Positions 6,808-12,221 of a DNA stretch of 16,110 nucleotides are shown in pieces. Each line of letters starts with the position of its first letter. The first letter of the stretch is position 1. The notes beneath the pieces are model-generated. The model saw only the letters and a program-made list of their open reading frames with translations. It had not been told where the DNA came from and searched no databases. Made by a program: the position numbers and the translations under genes. Source of the DNA: an uncultured Johnsonella sp. (lineage in GTDB: Bacteria > Bacillota > Clostridia > Lachnospirales > Lachnospiraceae); the NCBI GenBank assembly GCA_905373785.1, contig CAJPUK010000041.1, positions 1 to 16,110 on the forward strand, given 5' to 3'.

Positions 6808-7560
6808 ATGGTCAGTTTTAATAATTTGTATAACAACGCAAATATGGTAGAGGTTGCAAGCAAGGGTCCGGTAAAGGTTTTTGAGCATCAAAGGGATTTG
6901 AGTGTGGAGAGCAGTAATGCTATAAATGCATACTTTGCTTCTAAGATGAACCTAAGGAAAAGACAGGTACTTATAGAGCTTAACGGAAACTCTTTTTGTA
7001 CTCAGGCAGGTGCAATGCAGTGGATAGCCGGCAATGTAACTATGGGTTCAGGTATTAAGGGCGTAGGAGATTTTTTAGGTAAGGCGTTCGCATCGGCAGT
7101 TACCAAGGAGTCAACTGCAAAGCCTGAGTATAGCGGCAACGGTTTGGTTATGCTTGAGCCTACTTACAAGCATATACTTTTGGAGGATATAGGTGAGTGG
7201 GGAAGTATTGTACTTGACGACGGACTCTTCCTTGCCTGTGATGCCTCTCTTACTAAAAAAGTAGTTTCAAGATCAAACTTTTCTTCTGCGGCTCTCGGAA
7301 AAGAGGGACTGTTTAACCTAAGTCTTTCAGGTAATGGAGTGGCAGTGCTTGAAAGCCCGGTAGCAAGGGATGAGCTTGTAGAGATAAATCTTCAAAATGA
7401 CGAAGTGAAGATAGACGGAAATATGGCTATAGCCTGGTCGGCTTCTTTGCAATTTACAGTTGAGATGTCTTCAAAATCCATACTCGGTTCAGCGGTTTCA
7501 GGTGAAGGTTTGGTAAACGTATACAGAGGAACCGGAAGAATTTTAGTAGCACTTACGTAA
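6808..7560 (+). CDS. AIM24-family protein
   Basis: A 250-residue protein of the AIM24 (formerly DUF124/TIGR00266) family, a beta-sandwich fold rich in Gly turns. Characteristic stretches are Q-A-G-A-M-Q-W-I-A-G-N-V, then S-G-N-G-L-V-M-L-E-P, I-V-L-D-D-G-L-F-L-A-C-D-A-S-L, and the late G-E-G-L-V-N-V-Y-R-G-T-G-R-I-L-V-A. Yeast AIM24 affects mitochondrial inner-membrane organisation; bacterial members have no agreed function. There is no signal peptide. AAGGAGG lies 7 bases before the ATG, and the gene starts 23 bp after the ATPase stop, so it is very likely cotranscribed with the pump. A role in metal stress is only inferred from that position. Confidence 0.85.
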   Translation: MVSFNNLYNNANMVEVASKGPVKVFEHQRDLSVESSNAINAYFASKMNLRKRQVLIELNGNSFCTQAGAMQWIAGNVTMGSGIKGVGDFLGKAFASAVTKESTAKPEYSGNGLVMLEPTYKHILLEDIGEWGSIVLDDGLFLACDASLTKKVVSRSNFSSAALGKEGLFNLSLSGNGVAVLESPVARDELVEINLQNDEVKIDGNMAIAWSASLQFTVEMSSKSILGSAVSGEGLVNVYRGTGRILVALT

Positions 7561-7570
7561 TAAATTTGTA

Positions 7571-7600
7571 ATATTTTCATATAATCGTAATTGAAAATAT
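7571..7600 (+). terminator. AT-rich inverted repeat after the AIM24 gene
   Basis: ATATTTTCA (7571-7579) and TGAAAATAT (7592-7600) form a 9-bp perfect stem with a 12-base loop. No U-run follows, so it may be a weak terminator or a 3'-end stabiliser. Confidence 0.3.
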
Positions 7601-7621
7601 ATAGTCTTAAATTTATGTATG

Positions 7622-7630
7622 TGATATACT
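7622..7630 (+). promoter_or_regulatory. Extended -10 promoter candidate for the L,D-transpeptidase gene
   Basis: TGATATACT fits the extended -10 form TGnTATAnT; no good -35 is visible at the right distance. Transcription would start near 7637. The 50-base leader would contain a tight hairpin (CAAGTA at 7642-7647, TACTTG at 7651-7656). Confidence 0.45.
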
Positions 7631-7688
7631 TCTTTTTAAAACAAGTATTTTACTTGGATGTAAAAAAGATATTGTTAGGAGTATAGAT

Positions 7689-8336
7689 ATGAAGAAAGTA
7701 ACTACCTTTATTTGTGCGATTGCATTTGCAGCAGCCCTTAGCGTACCAAGTGCAGCGTCAGCAGTACAGCAGGCTCCGGGTACAGTAGATGTACAAAGCC
7801 CTCCACCTGAGGAGGCGGCAGTAAACAGCACCACAAATAAAGCAAATGTACCTATGTTGGTTACAAAAGATGATAAGGTAAATATATATGTAAGCAAGAT
7901 AAGTAAGAAAATAAGCCTTTATAAGAATGATCAGTTGGTCAATACATGGAATTGCAATGTAGGTCGTAATTCTGAAAGCGGTGATAAGAAGATAGAGGGA
8001 GATAGAAGAACTCCAAGCGGAAGCTTCTATGTATGTACCAGAAACGATAAAAGTGTAGCTTATCTTTCACTCGGTTTGTCTTACCCTTCAAGTGATGATG
8101 CCGACAGAGGTTTTGCTTCGGGAATTATAACCGAGGCACAAAGAGATGCTATAAAGAATGCTATATCATCAGGAGTTATGCCACCTTGGAATACTCCTCT
8201 TGGCGGTGCTATAATGATACACGGTAATTATCGTGAAAACGGAGCTACAAGAGGTTGTGTTGCGGTAGCAAACGATGTTATGGATGTGCTGTGGCAGTAC
8301 TGTATGCTCGGTGCAAGAGTGGATATAGGACCGTAA
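7689..8336 (+). CDS. Secreted L,D-transpeptidase (YkuD domain)
   Basis: A 215-residue protein with a Sec signal peptide (M-K-K, hydrophobic core, likely cut after A-S-A near residue 25), then a Pro-rich spacer to about residue 52. The YkuD catalytic domain runs from about residue 60 (V-N-I-Y-V-S-K-I-S-K-K-I-S-L-Y) to the end. It contains the T-P-S-G-x-F motif and the catalytic signature H178-G ... T-R-G189-C190-V. Such enzymes make 3-3 peptidoglycan cross-links or attach proteins to the wall by a Cys thioester mechanism, insensitive to most beta-lactams except carbapenems. Here it acts outside the membrane. AGGAG lies 7 bases before the ATG. The gene stands alone, with its own promoter candidate and a good terminator. 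Confidence 0.9.
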   Translation: MKKVTTFICAIAFAAALSVPSAASAVQQAPGTVDVQSPPPEEAAVNSTTNKANVPMLVTKDDKVNIYVSKISKKISLYKNDQLVNTWNCNVGRNSESGDKKIEGDRRTPSGSFYVCTRNDKSVAYLSLGLSYPSSDDADRGFASGIITEAQRDAIKNAISSGVMPPWNTPLGGAIMIHGNYRENGATRGCVAVANDVMDVLWQYCMLGARVDIGP

Positions 8337-8349
8337 GTTAATAAAAAGA

Positions 8350-8398
8350 TAAAAAAGCTGCTACTTTAGTGATTTAGTTCATAAAGCGGCAGTTTTTT
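8350..8398 (+). terminator. Rho-independent terminator after the L,D-transpeptidase gene
   Basis: The arms 8358-8368 and 8382-8392 pair over 11 positions with one G-U and one mismatch around a 13-base loop, followed by six T. A matching A-run precedes the stem, so it could also stop minus-strand transcription. Confidence 0.85.
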
Positions 8399-8419
8399 AT
8401 TTGAGCTTAGGTATCCTGC

Positions 8420-8468
8420 TTGTTACAATCTATTTATAAAGCGGTAATAAAGCCGGATATCAACGATA
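8420..8468 (+). repeat. MITE-like repeat, truncated copy B1 (right half only)
   Basis: Aligns without gaps to positions 61-109 of the repeat as defined by copies A and B2, including the end TATCAACGATA. The left half is missing. It lies 32 bp before full copy B2 in the same orientation. The promoter-bearing part is incomplete here. Confidence 0.7.
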
Positions 8469-8500
8469 TACTACGCTATTCGTCTTTAGTGTAGCCTATC

Positions 8501-8609
8501 ATTGACATTTAATTAATATCAGAAATAGTATAGTAACTTTCAAATTTCTTTATTATGTATCTGCTGCGATCTATTAACAAAATGGTAATAAGACTAAATA
8601 TCAACGATA
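8501..8609 (+). repeat. MITE-like interspersed repeat, copy B2 (forward orientation)
   Basis: A full 109-bp copy, ungapped against copy A. Its ends read TTGACATTTA and TAAATATCAA, inverted repeats with one mismatch. On the minus strand it carries TTGTTA, 17 bp, CATAAT, pointing away from hipB into the terminator region. Together with B1 it fills most of the 380-bp gap between the transpeptidase gene and hipB. Confidence 0.8.
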
Positions 8610-8647
8610 CAGTACTTTAGCGGATACAGATGCAGGTAAGAATCATA

Positions 8648-8653
8648 TATAAT
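8648..8653 (+). promoter_or_regulatory. Upstream -10 candidate for hipBA
   Basis: A perfect TATAAT without a recognisable -35 at 17 bp. Transcription from it would start at the first palindrome (8660-8675). It is an alternative to the promoter at 8681-8709. Confidence 0.35.
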
Positions 8654-8659
8654 ATAAAT

Positions 8660-8675
8660 AGCTAATATATTAGCT
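8660..8675. promoter_or_regulatory. Putative HipB operator 1 (16-bp perfect palindrome)
   Basis: AGCTAATATATTAGCT, a perfect palindrome repeated identically at 8701-8716. It ends 5 bp before the -35 of the hip promoter. Autoregulation through palindromes in front of the antitoxin gene is usual for hipBA systems. Confidence 0.75.
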
Positions 8676-8680
8676 GTTTA

Positions 8681-8709
8681 TTGACTTTTTTGCTAATTTT
8701 AGCTAATAT
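8681..8709 (+). promoter_or_regulatory. Predicted hipBA promoter
   Basis: TTGACT (8681-8686), 17 bp, TAATAT (8704-8709). The -10 lies inside the second palindrome, so HipB binding would block polymerase. The predicted start (about 8716) coincides with the hipB ATG at 8717. Confidence 0.5.
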
Positions 8710-8716
8710 ATTAGCT
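8701..8716. promoter_or_regulatory. Putative HipB operator 2 (16-bp perfect palindrome, over the -10)
   Basis: Identical to operator 1, with centres 41 bp apart (about four helical turns). It ends at the base before the hipB ATG, and the symmetry extends to 18 bp (8700-8717). A third, imperfect half-overlapping site (GCTAA, 2 bases, TTAGC) lies at 8692-8703. Confidence 0.75.
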
Positions 8717-8998
8717 ATGAATAATTATAATTTTTTAAGATCCCCCTATGATGTGAATATCGGTATTGCCAAGAGAATGAGAGCCAAAAGAAAAGAAAGA
8801 AAACTTACTCAATCGGAACTGAGCAAGCGTTCAAAAGTAAGTTTGGGTTCAATAAAAAGGTTTGAGCATAGCGGAGAAATCTCATTGAAATCACTTATAA
8901 AAATAGCCTTTGTGCTTTCATGTGAAGAAGATTTTGACTTACTGTTTGCAAAAAAGACATACACATCTATAGAGGAGGTATTGGATGAAAGAGATTGA
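8717..8998 (+). CDS. hipB: HipB-like XRE-family antitoxin and repressor
   Basis: A 93-residue protein with a Cro/CI-type helix-turn-helix at about residues 17-68 (I-A-K-R-M-R-A-K-R-K-E-R-K-L-T-Q-S-E-L-S, then V-S-L-G-S-I-K-R-F-E and a second helix pair). The C-terminal tail (F-D-L-L-F-A ... D-E-R-D) would contact the toxin. It should bind and neutralise HipA and repress the operon through the two palindromes. I chose ATG 8717 because the in-frame TTG at 8681 would be the promoter -35. No Shine-Dalgarno sequence precedes either start, so initiation may be leaderless. The last 14 bp overlap hipA. Confidence 0.82.
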   Translation: MNNYNFLRSPYDVNIGIAKRMRAKRKERKLTQSELSKRSKVSLGSIKRFEHSGEISLKSLIKIAFVLSCEEDFDLLFAKKTYTSIEEVLDERD

Positions 8999-10109
8999 TA
9001 TATTAAATATATATATAAAAGAGAAAAGAGTAGGAAGACTGGCTCTTACCAAGGAGTATTTAACAGCCTTCGAATACGACTTGGATTGGCTAAAAAACGG
9101 ATTTGCAATAAATCCGCTATCTCTTCCTTTAGAAAAGAGGGTCTTTATTCCTAAAAGATATGAGACCTTTGGTGGGCTTTTTGGAGTATTTGCAGACAGC
9201 CTCCCTGACGGTTGGGGGAGGTTGTTGGTTGATCGTATGCTTCTTGGAAATGGAATAAATCCCGAACAAATCACTGCCTTACAGCGTTTAAGTATAGTCG
9301 GAAGAAGCGGTATGGGTGCTTTGGAATATATACCTGAAACCAAATATGAAAGTCCTGCTTCTTCTATGTCATTGGATGAGATTGCAAAAGAGTGTGAAAA
9401 AATTTTTGAGTTAAAACATTCTGATGATTTAGATAAAATATTTTATATGGGAGGTTCATCAGGAGGTGCAAGACCTAAGGTTTTTTATTCAATAAATGAA
9501 GAAGAGTTGATAGTTAAGTTTCCTTCATCAATAGATTGTAAAAATATAGGAGAACTTGAGTATAAATATGCGATTTGTGCAAAGAAATGTAATATTGAAG
9601 TTCCCGAGGTAAAGTTGCTGCCTTCAAAATTAAATTCAGGGTATTTTGCTTGTAAAAGGTTTGATAGAAAAGGAAAAGAGAAAGTACATATGATATCTGC
9701 AAGTGCATTGTTGGAAACATCACATAGAATCCCGAACCTTGATTACAATATTTTAATGCAGCTTACATTGCATCTTACTCAGGATTATGAAGAAGTTGAG
9801 AAACTGTATAGGTTGATGTGTTTTAATGTATTTGCACATAATAGAGACGATCACTCTAAAAATTTTTCTTTTTTGTATGATAATGGTAAATGGTCTTTGT
9901 CACCGGCGTATGACTTGACCTATAGTAATTCTATAGGTGGAGAACACGCAACAACAGTAGCCGGGAACGGTTTAAATCCCGGCATGGAGGAACTTCTTAG
10001 TGTAGCTAAACAAATAGGAATAAATGAAAAATGGGCAAAAAATACAGCACAGGAAATAAGGGAAACAGTAAACAATGAGTTAAAAATCCGCACTCAGCAA
10101 ACGATATAG
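8985..10109 (+). CDS. hipA: HipA-family Ser/Thr kinase toxin
   Basis: A 374-residue HipA-type kinase. About residues 10-105 form the N-terminal HipA domain (G-L-F-G-V-F-A-D-S-L-P-D-G-W-G). Residues 156-165 (G-G-S-S-G-G-A-R-P-K) correspond to the P-loop-like segment, whose serine is autophosphorylated in E. coli HipA. D288 in R-D-D-H-S-K-N-F is the catalytic Asp, N293 and D310 (P-A-Y-D-L) the metal ligands. All key residues are present, so it should be active. In characterised systems HipA phosphorylates a tRNA synthetase and stalls translation; the target here is unknown. AGAGGAGG precedes the ATG by 6 bases, and the start lies 14 bp inside hipB, so the pair is coupled. The 3' end overlaps the opposite-strand phosphodiesterase gene by 30 bp. 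Confidence 0.92.
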   Translation: MKEIDILNIYIKEKRVGRLALTKEYLTAFEYDLDWLKNGFAINPLSLPLEKRVFIPKRYETFGGLFGVFADSLPDGWGRLLVDRMLLGNGINPEQITALQRLSIVGRSGMGALEYIPETKYESPASSMSLDEIAKECEKIFELKHSDDLDKIFYMGGSSGGARPKVFYSINEEELIVKFPSSIDCKNIGELEYKYAICAKKCNIEVPEVKLLPSKLNSGYFACKRFDRKGKEKVHMISASALLETSHRIPNLDYNILMQLTLHLTQDYEEVEKLYRLMCFNVFAHNRDDHSKNFSFLYDNGKWSLSPAYDLTYSNSIGGEHATTVAGNGLNPGMEELLSVAKQIGINEKWAKNTAQEIRETVNNELKIRTQQTI

Positions 10110-11852
10110 TTTTTCAAAGTATAAATCTTCTTTCTCCTCATAATTTCTTTCCTGTTCTATTACATCGGGACGGTCGCTTATAATGGCAGCTACCGATGTA
10201 TGAAGGTATTTATTTATAATATCAGGCTCATTGATAGTCCAGACAAATACCTCCTTGCCTTCGCTTTGTGCCTGTAGGGCTAATCCGTTGTTAAATGAAA
10301 AGTCTTCTATAACAAAAAAGTCCACATTGTTAAGTGCAAAGTTTCCGAATTGCAGAGGAATTACATAGCCGGTCTGTATTTCCGGTGCCTTGCTTTCAAT
10401 TTCCTCCATAATATTAAGGTTAAGAGACATGGTTTTGTATTCTGTAGCCACTCCGAGCCTCCTCATTTCTTCAATAAAAAGCTCGGCATAATTATCAGGT
10501 TCTTTACCATGGGGTTTAAGCTCTACCAAAAGTTTTATATTAAGTTCCTTTGCCCTTTTTACAAATTCTTCAAAAGAAGGGATACGGCTTGTAAATTTGC
10601 CCTGTTTTATAGGCAGTCCCACCACCTCGTCAAAATTCATATCCTGAACCTTTTTATTGATGCCGGCAAGACGCTTTAGATTATAGTCATGCATTACAAC
10701 AAATTTATTATCCTTGGTTAAAAGTATATCAAGCTCTACATAATCGGCATTTGCTTTGGCAGCACCCTCTAGTGCCTCAAGCGAGTTTTCAACACCGGCT
10801 AGGGTATAACCTCTGTGCCCTATTATAAGCAAGTCCTTATTAAGACCGACAGAAAAAAGACTGTAACCGGTATACCCTAAAATAATTATAAGTGCAAGGC
10901 TTGTAAGAGCGGCAAAAAGTTTACGCTTTCTTATCTGCATATGGTCATAGCATATTATACCGAAGGAAAAATCCTCATAAGTAATAATGACCCTTACTAT
11001 CAGCGATATTATTATAAGTTTGGACAGTATTAAAAAGAAGAAAAATACAATGCGTACCAGAGTATAAAAAATAGCATTATATAGGCTGTTGTTGCCTGAT
11101 TTATCAAGTATTCCGAATATAAAAGCAATTCCTCCAAGTATTGTTAAACTGATTAAGGATAAAATCAACTCAAACTTGCAAATAAGTAAAAACAGCTTTA
11201 TTTTTCCTCTTTTGGTAAGTTCTATACTTTTTTTCATATTATAAGAAAAAGTATATTTGTTAATAACCGTAAGAGGAATAGAAAAAATCAAACGAAAATT
11301 AACATAGGCACAGACTACAAGGAAGGCATAGTAAGAGATCCTTCCAAAGTTGGTTTTTACAAGTTCTCCGGTGATGAACTTAGGTATAAAAAGCCTCTGC
11401 GTAAAAATAGAGCTGAGCCCCAGATTGGAAAGAGGTATCATTAATATAAAGTATATCAAAAAGAAAATAAGCTGCTTTAAACCCAGGCTCTTCCATTTTA
11501 AGAATGCCGTTTTAAGGTTGTTCTTCCACGAGAAGTCCCCCTTCTTATAAGAATAATAAACCATAAGTGTAAGGGCGGAAAACTCAAAGAAGATAAGTCC
11601 GCTGACCAAAAGTATAAATACAATAATTAATAGACAACTTAGGGGAGTGGTAAGTATGTCAACAAAATTATCCTTGGTAATATTTTCCTGCCCGGAACTT
11701 GTTAATATAAGCTGAAATAAAAGTCTGATAAAAAATCCGCCCACTGTGGTTAGGACGAGCTGCAAAAAAACCGCTCTTGAATAGTAGGTAAATTTATTTT
11801 GATATATATTTTTCCACACATCTTTATTCAGTTGTTTAATGTCAAAATTCAT
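10080..11852 (-). CDS. Membrane-anchored glycerophosphodiester phosphodiesterase
   Basis: A 590-residue protein. The first 335 or so residues are hydrophobic, with several membrane helices, like the GPDPase_memb region found fused to this enzyme in Firmicutes. From about residue 342 comes the GDPD TIM barrel: H346-R-G, E373-L-D375, H388-D389, then V-E-L-K-P and the late V-W-T-I-N-E motif. These are the usual catalytic and metal-binding positions. It hydrolyses glycerophosphodiesters (from lipids or teichoic acid) to glycerol 3-phosphate and an alcohol; the orientation of the barrel is not certain from sequence. AGAGGG (11858-11863) lies 5 bases before the ATG. The gene is monocistronic and converges with hipA, overlapping it by 30 bp. 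A repeat-borne promoter (11917-11945) faces it. Confidence 0.9.
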   Translation of the reverse strand: MNFDIKQLNKDVWKNIYQNKFTYYSRAVFLQLVLTTVGGFFIRLLFQLILTSSGQENITKDNFVDILTTPLSCLLIIVFILLVSGLIFFEFSALTLMVYYSYKKGDFSWKNNLKTAFLKWKSLGLKQLIFFLIYFILMIPLSNLGLSSIFTQRLFIPKFITGELVKTNFGRISYYAFLVVCAYVNFRLIFSIPLTVINKYTFSYNMKKSIELTKRGKIKLFLLICKFELILSLISLTILGGIAFIFGILDKSGNNSLYNAIFYTLVRIVFFFFLILSKLIIISLIVRVIITYEDFSFGIICYDHMQIRKRKLFAALTSLALIIILGYTGYSLFSVGLNKDLLIIGHRGYTLAGVENSLEALEGAAKANADYVELDILLTKDNKFVVMHDYNLKRLAGINKKVQDMNFDEVVGLPIKQGKFTSRIPSFEEFVKRAKELNIKLLVELKPHGKEPDNYAELFIEEMRRLGVATEYKTMSLNLNIMEEIESKAPEIQTGYVIPLQFGNFALNNVDFFVIEDFSFNNGLALQAQSEGKEVFVWTINEPDIINKYLHTSVAAIISDRPDVIEQERNYEEKEDLYFEKLYRLLSADF

Positions 11853-11872
11853 AATCGCCCTCTGTATATAAG

Positions 11873-11974
11873 TATTTAATTAAATATCGGCAATGATAGT
11901 GTAAATCTCAATTATCTTTATAAACTTGTTACAATCTATTAACAAAGCAATAATAGGACTAAATATCAATAATA
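11873..11974 (+). repeat. MITE-like interspersed repeat, copy C (forward orientation)
   Basis: From 11926 to 11974 it aligns without gaps to the right half of copies A and B2; the left half aligns with small gaps. It ends TAAATATCAATAATA. It sits directly upstream of the phosphodiesterase gene. Similarity to copy A may continue a further 20 bp to the right, with a shared tatattagt-like stretch. Confidence 0.7.
11917..11945 (-). promoter_or_regulatory. Repeat-borne promoter facing the phosphodiesterase gene
   Basis: Read on the minus strand: TTGTTA (11945-11940), exactly 17 bp, TATAAA (11922-11917), inside repeat copy C. Transcription would start near 11910, leaving a leader of about 58 bases. 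The position within the repeat is the same as the copy A promoter. Confidence 0.6.
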
Positions 11975-11995
11975 TATTAGTCTGCTTATTTAAGG

Positions 11996-12024
11996 AACAA
12001 TAACAGGCTTAAATATCATTAATA
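11996..12024 (+). repeat. MITE-like repeat, right-end fragment D
   Basis: Matches the last 29 positions of copy C at 24 of 29, in the same orientation, about 50 bp downstream of it. It looks like a partial duplication of the repeat's right end. Confidence 0.5.
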
Positions 12025-12070
12025 GCTATACTTAAATAGCATAGCATATTTAACATTTTGATACAATAAA

Positions 12071-12082
12071 GTACACTTGTTC
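12071..12082. promoter_or_regulatory. Possible distal LexA-like box upstream of uvrA
   Basis: GTACACTTGTTC differs by one base from the GAAC-N4-GTTC core used by Gram-positive LexA. It lies upstream of the -35, so it is the weaker of the two candidates. Confidence 0.35.
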
Positions 12083-12097
12083 TTGTTGTTTTTGTCA

Positions 12098-12126
12098 TTG
12101 CCTAGAACTGATGTTTAAGTTATACT
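12098..12126 (+). promoter_or_regulatory. Predicted uvrA promoter
   Basis: TTGCCT (12098-12103), 17 bp, TATACT (12121-12126). Transcription would start near 12133, inside the first direct repeat, giving a leader of about 90 bases before the uvrA ATG. Confidence 0.55.
12104..12117. promoter_or_regulatory. Putative LexA (SOS) box in the uvrA promoter spacer
   Basis: AGAACTGATGTTTA contains GAAC-N4-GTTT, one base from the Gram-positive SOS core. It lies exactly between the -35 and -10 of the uvrA promoter. uvrA is a standard SOS gene in Firmicutes, which supports the call. Confidence 0.6.
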
Positions 12127-12211
12127 TAAGCAATAAAAGATTTATTTTGTGTAAGGATCACCCGAGATCTAATGTCGGGTTTTCTTAACTTAAGCAATAA
12201 AAGATTTATTT
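12124..12211 (+). repeat. Pair of perfect 24-bp direct repeats in the uvrA leader (12124-12147 and 12188-12211)
   Basis: Both begin ACTTAAGCAATAAAAG and are identical over 24 bp, with a period of 64 bp. The first copy overlaps the -10 and start site; the second ends at the uvrA ribosome site. The terminator-like hairpin lies between them. Confidence 0.85.
12160..12186 (+). terminator. Terminator-like hairpin in the uvrA leader
   Basis: ACCCGA (12160-12165) pairs with TCGGGT (12175-12180) around a 9-base loop, followed by TTTCTT. No plus-strand gene ends just upstream, and the predicted uvrA promoter is before it. It would act on uvrA's own transcript, which suggests attenuation. Confidence 0.55.
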
Positions 12212-12221
12212 GGAGAGTAAA

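Noticed and set aside
6166..6891. 241-aa minus-strand frame opposite the ATPase gene
   Set aside because: It is a shadow of the strongly conserved ATPase frame, with no ribosome site and no recognisable domain. Other opposite-strand frames inside uvrA and the ATPase were dismissed for the same reason.
8420..8609. CRISPR array
   Set aside because: Only two imperfect units of unequal length, with no regular spacers and no cas genes.
8681..8716. Longer HipB start at TTG 8681
   Set aside because: It has no ribosome site, would encode promoter and operator DNA, and adds residues (M-T-F-L-L-I-L-A-N-I-L-A) unlike the family.
12210..12221. uvrA start at TTG 12210
   Set aside because: It lies within the direct repeat and just ahead of the GGAG ribosome site that serves ATG 12222.
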